Shown one piece after another: positions 1-13,100 of a DNA stretch of 64,000 bases. The notes below the pieces were generated by a model. That model did not search any database and was not told the DNA's origin. It saw nothing but the letters and a program-made list of their open reading frames with translations. This stretch comes from Phoronis australis. Its lineage: Eukaryota; Phoronida; Phoronidae. The stretch covers positions 4,027 to 68,026 of the forward strand of contig NMRA01000912.1 of assembly GCA_002633005.1 (NCBI GenBank), given 5' to 3'. The first letter of the stretch is position 1. Every line of letters begins with the position of its first letter. A program made the position numbers and the translations under genes.

Positions 1-1125
1 TCGAGTTGGAAGGAATTAAACACATCGACAACCTCCTAAGGTGTTCCTCTATGCGCAAAAGGTATTTATAACAACGTGACTTTGATGGTTTAGTCGGTGC
101 GAGGCATAATTCGTCGAAAAGCTTCCGGCGTACAGAGCGCCTATAGCCTCTGCATCGCCTCTGCTTCGGGCCAACAGAGGCGATGGTCATTGCCTAGGGT
201 TATCGTCCGTATAACTATCGTACAACTGTTTTTTCTAATTTTATAGAGGCAAAAGGTTCACAGCGGATAATTTGTTTAGCACTATTCTTGGCACTGATAC
301 CGTTTTGAGTTTTTACACGTAGCAGCAACATACCAAACTAACACAACAACAAATCTCGCTTACCTCAACAGGTTGCGTCCGTTTATACCCGACCGCTCTT
401 TTGCAGTTTGCGGGCTTCCTGTTTCGTGGCTGTAGCTCAACTGCTCGTATTTTTTCTCTTTTGTAATTAAAACAATTATACAGAACGGTATATCTTAAGA
501 CTTCGTAATATATGCACTTTTTATTGTTTTATGTAACACAGTTTAAGCATAAGGTATGAAAGAACAGGTATTCAATTCTTATGACCGTGGCGTTAGATTT
601 AAGCAAAACATGTCGGGGCAAGTGGCGCGTATTTGAAATTATTCTGTAGTATTTTGCTGGTCTTTCCAAAAAATTATCCAGAATATTTTGTCTCAAGATC
701 GTCGGAACCCAGCTTCCCATTGAATACCACAAGCAAGAAGGAATTAGGAAGAAGTGTTGTTTGATCGCAACCATAGCTGAAGTCCTTGGGACACTACTCA
801 CTAGCAAGGTTGGCTGCTCGAAAGTCGATTAGGGCGGATTAGGCCTACCTAATCTGGGCTTACGTCATCTTGCGTGCGTTTTACTTTACGTGCGAGCCAC
901 CACCCCCCTCCAATCACTTGCAGCATTTCCTACTAATTCTCTTCCCCCAATCATTATTGTTTGTGCCATCCCTCATTTGCAACCGTCATCTATCAATCTA
1001 GGAACATGGGGATGTTGCCCCTGGTGACAAAAATCCTAAACTTTCATCATTTTTTGTGTGCAGTTATTAATCAAAATCTTTGTCATTTTCAGCTAGGCGG
1101 TGATAAATATTGAGAGCCTTCCAAG
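1..1125 (+). promoter_or_regulatory. Upstream/5' UTR region of FANCD2
   Basis: No recognisable protein is encoded here. A CRE-like TTACGTCAT lies at 860-868, and two CCAAT boxes at 910-914 and 947-951 are 37 bp apart, a spacing seen in NF-Y-type promoters. A pyrimidine-rich acceptor (tcattttcag) ends at 1092, so the bases before the ATG may be the start of a second exon with a noncoding exon upstream. The transcription start was not located. Motif matches are visible; promoter function is inference. Confidence 0.35.
153..185. repeat. Perfect 11-bp inverted repeat (hairpin)
   Basis: CATCGCCTCTG at 153-163 is followed after 11 nt by its exact reverse complement CAGAGGCGATG at 175-185. The arms are GC-rich compared with the surroundings. 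Function is unknown; it is about 950 bp upstream of the FANCD2 start codon. Confidence 0.6.
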
Positions 1126-1177
1126 ATGCCGGCTGGAACCAAGCGGAGGTCATCAGTGTCTGGGGCAGAAACATCAA
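1126..1177 (+). CDS. FANCD2: FANCD2 coding exon 1 (residues 1-17)
   Basis: It starts at ATG in CCAAGATGCC. It encodes a basic, serine-rich N-terminus ([10 protein letters not shown]), comparable to the KRR start of the human protein. The donor is at gtgagg (1178), leaving one base that completes a serine codon with exon 2. The start choice is supported by this phase match; upstream coding sequence is not seen. Confidence 0.8.
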
Positions 1178-4100
1178 GTGAGGGTAGAGAAACAACTCAG
1201 TGTCCGGACCCAAAAATATTCTCTTCAATGAGTTCCCAGTTATGCTGTTGGTTCGGAGTGCTGCACTTTATTGTCAGTTGTCGTGTTTTTTCCTAGTTGA
1301 AATTTTGGATTTCGCAGTCTGTTGTCTCATTGTGATAATTGCATCTGCTCATAGATTTTGAGAAGGGGTTGGCATCACAGTTCATGTGTGTAAAATTATC
1401 TACTTCATTGAGTCACTGCTACATTTTTATGCGCCCACATATTTATATGTGGCCGCATTATGCTGTCATCTCCGTCTGTCTGTCCGTCCGTCCGTCCGGC
1501 GTCCACTGCTCTATCTCCAAAACCCTTTGACATACGTTCATGAAATTTGGCACATGTATTCCATTCATGAATGGGACGGCATGAGCGAACTTTTGGACAG
1601 ATCCGACTACCGGTGTGCCCCCTAGTGGCAATTTTAGTTTTATACGTTTACCTTTGTATCTTCAAAAGTCCTGAACGGATTCTCATGAAATTCAATATGT
1701 AGGCATCTATTAGTGAGGTGACGCTATCCTCCTGTTTTCGGATGGATTCGATGTAGTTTGCGCCACCTAGTGGCCATTTTTACTGTTATTGGTTCTGTTT
1801 TTTGCGTCCACTCCTCTATCAACCAAACCGCTCAAAGGATGATTGGGAAAATTGGCATGTATGTGCTTACTATGAAGAGAACGGTTGACGATGATTTTCC
1901 GACGATTTCGACTACTGTGGCTCCTTGTGGCAGTTTTGTTTTTGTTGCGCCTATGGCTGTATCTCCTAAACCGTTTGCAGGATCTTTACTTAATTTAGCA
2001 AATGTATTTATATGATGTTGACTACGAATGACGACTTTCGGACAGAGCTGACTACTGCTGTGCCCCCTAGTGGCAATTTTAGTTTTTTACGTTTAACTCA
2101 GTATCTTCCAAGGTCCTCAACAGATTTTCATAAAATTTTAAATATAGGCATCTATTGGTGTGATGGCACTATCTTCCTGTTTTTGGATGGAATCGAGGTA
2201 TTTTGCACCACCTATTGGCCATTTTTGCTGTTTTAAAATCTTGTTTTTGGTGTCCACCCCTGTATCAACCAAATCATTTGAAAATAGGCATATATGTTCT
2301 CAGTGTGAAGACAACCGTTGATGGTGGTGACTGACTACTGTGGTGCCTGCTAGTGGTAGTTTTGTTTTGCGCCCATAGTTGTATCTCCTAAACCCACTGC
2401 AGGATCTTTACTAAATTTAGTAAGTGAATTTATATGAAGATAACAACAGACGACGAAGACTTTCAGGCGGATCCAACGGACACTGTGCCCACTAGTGGCA
2501 ATTTCATTTTATTCTGTTTAGTGGCAATTTCATTTTATTCTGTTTTCCTTTGTTTGTCTGAAGTTCCTTGACAGATTTTTATGAAATATGGCATGTTCCT
2601 GTTTTTGGATGGATTGTATGTTTTTGTGCCATCTAGTGGCCATTTTTATGATACAAATAAATAACCCTAAAAGCATACCATTTGCAATGCATTCGTGGGC
2701 GCATTTCAACACTCTGCGTTGCTCTTGTTTAAGTTTCTCAAACCACCACAGAATTTTGTTCTCTTGTTGTTTATCAATTCTCTACCCTAGACGCCGCCAA
2801 ACCAATTCTGCCCCCTGCTAATTGTCTGATCCCAAGTTTCGTTCATGTTCATGAATTCTTCACAGTTTATAACAGGTTAAAAATATGAAATCTCATTCCC
2901 AATGACCTTCAAATCATAGTTCTTGGGTACAAAAAATGTCAGTTCAACGTTCATGAATGGCAAAGTCAGCAATAATTCTGTTTTACAGCTCGTATTGACC
3001 CTCCTAATTTTATATTCAGTCGAGTGTTTTGTTACCCGAATTGGTGATGTATTGTGTTTATTTTTGGGTCCTGTTACTTTGTTCTCCTCCCTGCTCTGAG
3101 CAAAGTGTTGTGAGCATGCTTGATTTCAGAATTTTTCGAGTTGGTTTGAATTTGTTTTTCATACTTTGCATTTTTCTTCTTGATCTTGAAACACGATATC
3201 TTTCATTGTCATTGTAAATCTCTGATTCATTCAGAAATTTATCAACCTTTTCTGTACCAATTGTAACTAATATCAATACTAGGGGAAATTGAAATATTGA
3301 TTTGCATAATGCGTTATTCATATTAGTCGTATAGTGCATTACCTTAACACCCATGCCTTACTTTAATTCAATCTTTTCAATTCAGTCTGACCTTTGTCAT
3401 TATTTTTGGTTATCCTTTGTAATTATAATGACAATAATAATTAATTTTCTTTTTGTGTGCTTGATGTATGCTTGACATAAGCCTAGAATTTTATTTTTTC
3501 ATATGATCTAGTTCTAAAGTGGTAATTTTCTACTTTTTAGGCAAAAAGTCCATGCAAAGTGAACAATATATTTCACTGTTTGGAAGATTGACGAAGGAGG
3601 CAGGGCTTATCTTGTCGGTCAAGGATGTCCCTCACGAACTAAGTATGGCCACTACTTGCTTGGTTTCAAAACAGTACACGTCAAAAGTAATCCAACAAAA
3701 TTTCATTTCTGTCATGACAATTTATTCTAACTAGCCAAAGGAGAATCAACAATTGGCCGGACTTCAAATCCAGCTGTCTGGACTGCAAAACCCAATGGCC
3801 GGTGTTCTAAATTGGTGGTCAGACCTCAAAACCAGATGGCCTCACCCAAAAATTGGTTGGCCGGACCTTAAATGAGTTGGCTGGTGCTGAAGCACTATGG
3901 CTGAACAAGTCTCCAATTTTGAACAAAACAAACGGGTACAAAAATAAACTCAAGATGTCACTTGAAACTTCAGGACATTCAAACTGAGTCTCTGAGAAAG
4001 TCCGGTTTTGTGTTTGATCACCAACCAACTGGTTATAGCACCGGCCATCGTTTTTTTGGTTCAGCCAACTAGTTTTTTTTAGGTGAAGCCATTGCATTTT

Positions 4101-7100
4101 GAAGTCCGACCAATTGTTGATTTTCCCTTGTTGACTGTCCTGACATGAATTCTGTGTTCACTCATGGCAGGGAATCCCGGGTCATATTGTCTGAAAATTT
4201 TTGGCATGCACTGTATTCAGAAAATGTTCAAGACCCATCAACTGCATATACAACGACTATACAAAAATACTGCAACTATATTTCCTTTGTTTCACTGGAA
4301 ATTACCAGCAGCTTTACTACCATTTCTCTATAAAGGTTGTGTAACATAATGTTGACTAGACTGTGCGTTTAGCCAGAATACGGCAATTAACCCTGTAAAA
4401 TGTTTTCTGACAGTGGAAGATCTGCAGGTTTTCATTTTTATCTTCATACCAACCTGTCATTTATTGAATCATGTGACCATGTCATTTATTGAATCATATG
4501 ACCATGTCATTTATTGAATCATGTGACCATGTCATTTATTGAATCATATGACCATGTCATTTATTGAATCATGTGACCATGTTTATATAAATTTTCTGTA
4601 AAAATAATGATTTATAGCAAAACATTGGTATTACTAAAATGACCAAATTTGATTTGATATACATGTTCAAGAGGAAATCTCAAAAGTGCTGTTACGGTTT
4701 TCTAAAATATTTCGTTTTCGTTTGATGGCACTTCTGAGTTTTTTCATCAAAATCATAAAAGTCCTATTTTTATAGCTCTTCATGCAAAAGTGGAACATTT
4801 TAAAAATAAATCCAAGCAGCATTTTGGAGAACAGTGCATTTTACGTCATATCAGTTCTGAAAGTTTTCTTTTGAATCCGACCAGCCATTTCTTAGCTATG
4901 ATGTTCCAAGTTATTAAATTTGGACATTTTCTAGTGTCCTGCATAACCTTAATAGTATTTCAACAGATTTCTCGAAGTTACATTATTAACTATATTTAAG
5001 ATCAGCACCAAGATAGATTTGAACTCACAACCTCAACAATTGCTGTCCAACTTTTTGCTAGTAGAGCTAAAAGCCAAACAGGGAACTTGTCGAGTATTTT
5101 AAGAGTCAGTATAATAACTGATAAGGTCACTGTTCTCATTTTATACATCTGCCAAATGACTGGTTGCTTTCAAGAACTGGTGACTGATAATAAAATGACA
5201 AAAACACTAGTAGAGGTTTTGCTGTTTTGTAGATCTGGTCAAAGCAACTTCAGTCCTAAAACCGAGTGTCCCTTAAACGGATGCCAATGCAATGGTTCCC
5301 TTTTTTATGCTGTCAGGCCACAAAAGTTATTGTTGTTCCAATGATGACAAAATTACAAGTCTAAAAATCTTTTCAAGGTGTTGACCAGACGGCATTTCAG
5401 AGATCATTGCTGTTGTCTATCAAGAAGGCTGGGGATACACAAAAGGTTTGGCATTTTTTGCCATCTCTTTGTTCTCATCCTATGTTGTGATTTTGTATAG
5501 TTTGTTATAGAGTTTTAAAAATTTGCCATGGACAATCCTTTTGGCCAAAAATCATCTCTTGCTTTAGATCAGTTGCACTTGAAAAAATGGGTTCAACTTT
5601 CTCAGTTTAGATTGTTATGTTGGCTGTTCGTTAGTGCTCGACACAAGACTTGTGGGCAGCGAGCCTGGCTCTAGCAGTAATATACTCTTAGTTCTTTTGA
5701 ANGTGACTGATAATAAAATGACAAAAACACTAGTAGAGGTTTTGCTGTTTTGTAGATCTGGTCAAAGCAACTTCAGTCCTAAAACCGAGTGTTCCTTAAA
5801 CGGATGCCAATGCAATGGTTCCCTTTTTTTATGCTGTCAGGCCACAAAAGTTATTGTTGTTCCAATGATGACAAAATTACAAATCTTAAAATCTTTTCAA
5901 GGTGTTGACCAGACGGCATTTCAGAGATCATTGCTGTTGTCTATCAAGAAGGCTGGGGATACACAAAAGGTTTGGCATTTTTTGCCATCTCTTTGTTCTC
6001 ATCCTATGTTGTGATTTTGTATAGTTTGTTATAGAGTTTTAAAAATTTGCCATGGACAATCCTTTTGGCCAAAAATCATCTCTTGCTTTAGATCAGTTGC
6101 ACTTGAAAAAATGGGTTCAACTTTCTCAGTTTAGATTGTTATGTTGGCTGTTCGTTAGTGCTCGACACAAGACTTGTGGGCAGCGAGCCTGGCTCTAGCA
6201 GTAATATACTCTTAGTTCTTTTGAAGCCTGGATATCACTCCTCATTGGAGTAAACACAAGTTGAAATCAGGGTTCTGTTTCACGAAGCCTTGAGACAGAA
6301 ATTTTGTCTGACTCTCTCACTTCATAATTGTTGAATGAAGGTTTAGCCAAGTAACTTTGAGCGTACGACAGCCTAATAATAATTCGTAGAAGGTAACTCA
6401 GTAACTGGCATTTATGTGCGTATTCTCAGAAACTGCATTTTTGGCCTTAATAGTAAGATTTGATTATTATTTTTCAAGAGTACTTGTGTTGAGTGTGAGT
6501 CCCAATTTTTTACCCCAAGTTTGTAACAGTATGGTGTCTAAGTCCAAATAAAAATTTTTTTGCGAAGTCAGATTCCGAGTGACTCTGCTTAGTTTCGTGC
6601 CAGAGGAGATATGAACTTTACTTTCCTGCAATAACTGAATTGTGTTTTGATGACTCAGCTCTAACTTCATAAGGAGCAATTTTTTATGAATTCAAAACAG
6701 TTACTGAATGGAAGTTAGTGACCCATCAATTTCGTGTGGCTTCTCTCCACCTGAGCATTACATTTTCTCTTGCATATTCATGTCTGTTAAATCAGATTAA
6801 TTTTCCACTTGCCCTCTTGTAGACAGAATTTGTTCACGATTACTGAATCGCTCAAGCTCTCTGTTTCTGTGACGGTCGTTTGCAGCGCAACAATAAAGCA
6901 GACGGTCATGAGGCTAATAAAAAAATAATGGTTATTGTATTTCTCAGATAGTCGATGAATACATGGATGGATTTAGTATTTACATCGAGGATCCGTTGAT
7001 GCTTTACTGGAGCATGATGCCTACAATAACCTCATCAGGCTGTGATAGGTCAGTACAACGGTCTAGCTATAGTGGAGTACACTGCCTACTGTAACCTCAT

Positions 7101-10100
7101 CAGGCTGCGATAGGTCAGTGCAACACTTAAGTTGTAGTGGAGTACAATGACTATTCTCAACAGGCTCTCATAGATCAGTACAGTCTGATTAGACTATACA
7201 ATCAAAAATACAAGTTGATGTGAAAAAAGTATAAATCTGGAAACTTGTGCAATACGTCACATGGGATATTCTCCCAATATTTCAGAACTGGTTGGTTGCT
7301 TCTGCCGGGGGATTCAACCTGTCTTATTCATGTTACGAAGGGTCTATTTCAGGAAAAATTACTTGCGCTCTCATATCGCAATTACAATCTTGCCATTTTG
7401 TAGTGCCAGGAGTGGTAGTCAAGACAGTCTTCTCCGACTTCTGCTCGGGATAGACTGTCTGCAGTTGCCTCTGTCCTCGCTTGTATTGGAGAAGATAGCT
7501 GAACTTGACACATCAGAAGTGTAAGTGTAGCTGTTGTGTATATAGGATTTGGTATACTCTTGGAAAATAGATAAAATTTGAGTCTAATACTGGAGTAAAA
7601 ACTTACAAAAATTATCTCACAAACTTCAGCTTGGCTTGTGATGTTACCATTATTCTGGCCAATAGGTGGCGTTTTGACCAGATGGCGCAGAATTGATGTC
7701 GGAACACCATCCCATATGTGGGATAAATCAAATCTTAAACTACTTTGTTTATTTAAAGAGGGACTCTCAATGTGCTCGTGGAGAGCTTCCTTTACACCCC
7801 TTCTGAACCAGTCTTCCTCACAGTCTAGGATAGTGACGTCATCGGTATTGAAATCATGTCCAGTGGTATACACGTGGCTAAAAATAGCCAAATCATAAGT
7901 GTCCCCGTAACTAGGAAGGCCAGATGTTGTGACATACACATTTTTATGGACTGTTTCATTTCACCAATGTAAGTGTCTGAGCACTGGGGATCCTTACACT
8001 GAACACCATAGACAACACATGATTTATTATCCTTGGGGGTCTTGTCCTTGACATTAACCAGTTGGCTGCGGAGAGAATTAAATGGTTTATGGGTGATAGA
8101 AATGTCAAAGTGTTTGAATCTCTGGCCAGAAAGACCCTTGACATAGGGATTCACCACAGGAGTAGGAGAACTCACAGTGGTGGTTGTCGGAGTGTTTACA
8201 AGACCCCCACCTGTGCACCACTGAACATGATTTCAGTACTGATGATGTCGCTATCCCAGACTGTGAGGAAGACTGGTTCAGAAGGGGTGTAAAGGAAGCT
8301 CTCCATGAGCGCATTGATAGTCCCTGCTTAAATAAACGAGGTGGTTTAGGATTCAATTTGTCACGTATGGGATGGTGTTCTGGCGTAATTGCTGCGCTTT
8401 CTGGTCAAAACTCTACCCATTGGCCAGAACAATGATAACGTCACAAGCCAAACTGAACTCCGTGAGATACGGACGCAACGTCGTTAATTTTTGTAAGTTT
8501 TTATTCCAGAGTTAGACTCAAATTTTATCTGTTTTCTCAAGTGGATGTTTCAAAATTTTCGTGCTTTTACCTTGGAAAAGTAGTGCAATACCGATACCAC
8601 AGGTGGCAGTGTGGCCTACTGGGATAAGTGTTCTTTACTCATTGTCAGTGGTGGGTTGGAGTCCCACTGGGACACACTGCTAGACTGTTGAGTCAGGTCT
8701 CTAGCTTCTCAGCTCAGTTTTAACTGTATATCGATAAAGCGTAAAAATGATTCCATTTGATCAGTGCAATGGGCTCACTTGAGCAGCCTGCAATGTTTTT
8801 TATCTCAGATACCTGCGATAGGCCAGTAGTCAATATTAGAGAATGGATTTCTTATGACATGGTGACATTCTGTGACATTACTGGCGTGCCGTAAATTCTG
8901 TGACATTTTGAGAATTGTGTGACAAAATGTGAGAAATATGCTGAGCCGAGTAGGCTGTTAGCATTTTGTTGTTGTGTTTGCGGTTATTTTATGCTGCACC
9001 AAGTTCTGGGAAAGGCAAAGTTGATCGACAATTGAGACTTCCCTGTGACATTTTGAATATTTAAGACATGATGAATTGTAACTCGCCATTAAACATAAAT
9101 CGATTCTTTGCAATACTAAAGTGATGTCTAGAGAAGTACTCTAGTGGCACAATTAGCGTAGCTGAAGACATATACATACCGATTTGCTGCTAGGAAAAAG
9201 GTCTCAAAACTGATCTGGGATGCACTCATGCAATTATTTACTCACGATGTTGGGTTTTAAAGTCGTTATTGTGACTTCCTGCTATTTCCTTTAGTCAGAA
9301 AGGTACAAAAGCATAAAAGATTTTGATAAAATAAAGTCAAAATTTACAACAGATTCTGCTATTTCTCATCAGGATCATACCAGGTCACCCAGACAGAGTC
9401 AACCTGCCGCGTCTGATTCTGAACCAGTTGCGTTGGCTTGACCATATCGTTGACAGTCGTGGACTCGCCTCCAAGATGTTGGAGATTGCTGGCTTGTCAC
9501 CTCTGGATGTCCAGAGAGAGATCGTTGCCTGCCTCCCTGAGGTGGTCGATGATGGCGATCACCAGTTTGTCTCTCAGGAACTCAGGTCTATCAGCATTAA
9601 TAGTAGTATTGTAATATGTGCACTCCTGGACTTTTCGCTAGTTTTTCTATGTCTTGGTAACACAATACAAATAGCACACATTGGGTAAAATTACGCTGAG
9701 TCTGCATCGTATTACGCTAATTTCATGTACAATGTTTTCTTTAATTGGTAATTAGCAAGATAGTGCTTGAAGGTTTTTCCGTCTTGGGGCAGAAATATCT
9801 GTAATAAGTGGATTAAACTCTGTCCAAACTTACTTTCAAAGACAGAATCTCGTCATTTATCTGTCTTGTAGTATCATTTACTGGTTTGGAGCTATATGAA
9901 AAAATGGCGATTTTGGTAAAAATCTTGCATATGAATATGTCTTGTGAGTTTGATTCTGATGTCAAATTGCTTCAAAGCCAATATCAAGATGTGGTAAACT
10001 TTCTGTAATGGGTTCACGTTCCTAAATTTTTTATCTTCATCCTCATAAAGTATAGGCAAGCTGACTTTGCTGAGCTCAAGACCAATAGGTCTAGGGTTGT

Positions 10101-13100
10101 TTGTAAGCGAAAGTTGATTTACGTATTCACACATTTAATAAAATATTTTAATGTTACTAAATGTATTTCATGTTGGGGTTCTCCTTTCTTGATTGCTTCT
10201 CTCCTAGACTCATTCTTTTTCTCTTATTTTGCAGAGACCTGTTATCCCACAATACCCAACTGACCGTGGTGGTGCTGGATGCACTCTCAAACCTCTGTCT
10301 GAAGCCAGAACTGTTGACGGAGGTGAAGTGTCAAACCATTCTTTGATACTAGTTCTGTTGTGCTTTTACTGTATATGTAGTTCAGGCTAGTATTTGAGAG
10401 TAATTTATCAGCTCCGATGCATTTTTTCTTATGGATTGTTATTGACCAGGACTTGTAGCTTTCAGTGGAGTGGATAAGCTCAGCGAGGTAGCTCAAAATT
10501 CACTAGGTGGCGTTAGTGAGACGATGGTCCTGCCTGTAATGTATGGTAGGTAATCACACAAGACTCTTATCCCACAAATAGGATTGCATCATTTTAAAAT
10601 TGAATAACCGTTGATACGATCTACATCTGTCAATATTTTGTGATGATATGGCATTTTTAAATATCCAAATTGGTGGCTATGGAAATAAATACATGCTGAA
10701 TAGATTTTTGTGTTTAGGTATATGGGTTATTTGCTTAATTGCGTTGTTCGTTTAAAATTTCTGAAGTTCTTAAATATACTTCATGAAACCAGCTATGTCT
10801 GGGGTTGAGAAAATCATAGCTTTTTCTGTCAGTATTAAATGAGCATTTTTGACTACAGACTATCGATTCGTACTTGAGAGCCTGATGTCATTCCCACTTA
10901 TGAACACTCTCATGTTGGTGATTGAACAAGTTTCTTCCATCTAATCAGACAGAATAGGACTCGGTTTTCATTATAAACCTTCTGTGAATATTGTGTCTAC
11001 CAGTGGTGTAGTTATTTTCAGCAAATAGTACAACAACAGTGATATTCCTGGCCAGGTTTGTCCCTGTGCCCTTTGAGCAGCGCACCTGATGATAAAAACT
11101 TATGCCAAGCAGACTGTGTAATTAAAGTGGTGTCACGTTTTTCCCTGTGTGTGGGTGGGCGCAGGTTGTTACAGATGGGTGCTAATAGCTTTCGGTGCGA
11201 CAATTGACTGAAAACTGGTTCGAGTTAATCCTTTATTAATCCCGACCGTACGTTCACAAACCTACTCAAACAAAACATCAGACGTAATGTCTGTTTATGC
11301 TCCAGCCAGTGCTGCGAAGCCTTGACTTGTGATGAACTTCTGAGACATGTTCAGCAACTGTTACACTCGTCGATTCAATAACCTGCTGTCTCTATAGCTG
11401 GCTCTCTATTGACTATCGCTGTAACTGCTGATTCTCTTGACTGCAACTCAACTGTAATTCTGATTAACTTTCTTGAACTGACTTGATCTGACTAACACAA
11501 ACCCGTGCTTGTGTATTTATAACCTAATGCATTGTTCTGGAACTTTTCATCTATCCAAGCACATTCTAGAACTTTCCTGAATCTACCCAACCATTCTACA
11601 AACGTGTTCTAGTCTCTAGAATATTCCAGACTACATTAATCACTGTCATGCTAGAGTCTTCTAGAAAGTTCCTCACTATACTGTAGTAAACAAATAACAT
11701 CATCATTGTACTGACCTCAGTCTTCTAGAAATTCCATAGTATTCTGTAGTAGACAAATTACATCATCATTGTACTTAACTCAGGGGTCATGCCAATCAAA
11801 CAATTACAAAACAAAACTATACAACTAAAAATACTGTCGGACTATATTCTGACAATATGAAACAGAAACACCAAGGCAATCGAAATTTGAACAGAATCGT
11901 GCATGTTAAAGTTACTCTTTCACTGAAAAATTACGTACAAAAAGGCAATCGGACAGACTGTGCAGGTGTGGTGGAGTAAGAACACACTGGCTGCAAGTTG
12001 ACTAGAATCTTGCATTTTTTGNAAAGGCACGGTTCAGGACTATCCTTGGACAATGAATTTCAAAGTCTTATCTCTGACCTTTGACTCCTCTTTTTTGTTT
12101 CAGGTGAGAGCCTCAGTCATGCAGTCCCTTGCCTCCTTTGATGTAGAAGATCTACCAGTTGTTGTCAAGTTCCTACTGCAGACTGCCTCAACTAATGATT
12201 ATTTTGAAGTTAGTTTTTGTCTTTTTGTCTGACGGTCTGTCCTTTTGTATATCCGAGTCTGACATTTTCTCCAGTCCCTAAGGTACCCCTATTACGGGAT
12301 ATTTGGAAAATTTTAATGAAAAAGCTCCGTAGCTTATGCTTAGTTGGTGAGGATGGGGTGTGAAAGCTCGAGTTCAAATAAAACTGTTGGGTTGACGTTA
12401 TGTTTCAAGGTTGCAGATGACTCAAAGTACCTCCCTGAGATTATTATTCATTTCCTGAACAGGGAATGAGAATTGTACGATTCAATGCTTGCATGAAAGA
12501 CTGTTGAATTTTCTTCTAATTTAGTCTCCAAAGTTGGAGTGGTTCTTCTGGTAAAGTCCTTGAATTTAATTTTGTCGTGGCAAAGTTTATTTAGATTAGA
12601 GTGAAAAGTCATGAAATTTTTAATTTTTGTCCCCGAGTATTCAATTCATGTTTAAAAGTTAGAAAATACCGTTTACATCTTAGATTGGCTCTTTTGACGA
12701 AAGCCAAACTTCACAGAATTTTTTAACAAAGTCTGCTATCATAATGTTGACATCGGACAAACTACAAGCTGTCCAGCAATGCATTTCGATTCGGGGGCAC
12801 AGTAATTGAATTTCTCTGGGAAACCATGCAAAAACTGAGGAATAATCGTGAAATTTATTTATCAAAATCCAACTTTGCTAGTATGTTTGATATTTTTCAT
12901 GTCACTGCAGGTGGTACAGGAGTTGCGCAGCAGGCTGGAGTTTCACCATATTAGCTTGCCTCCCATCTCATCTTCCACGCCCTCTGGTGCCAAGAAGTCT
13001 AAAGGCGGGTATGTACCAGAGGTGTCCATAAGGCTTTAGTAAAGTTGGTATACAACAGTGTTGTGTGTGTGTTAAACATTTACAGGTTACGTACAGACAT

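Noticed and set aside
529-807. Minus-strand 92-codon frame upstream of FANCD2, as a divergent neighbour gene
   Set aside because: No similarity recognised and no true ATG at its start; not supported as a gene.
4448-4582. CRISPR-like regular repeats
   Set aside because: Units are directly adjacent without unique spacers and the genome is animal; it is a minisatellite.
5005-5080. Functional tRNA gene
   Set aside because: A- and B-box-like words are present, but acceptor and anticodon stems do not pair convincingly; a SINE relic fits better.
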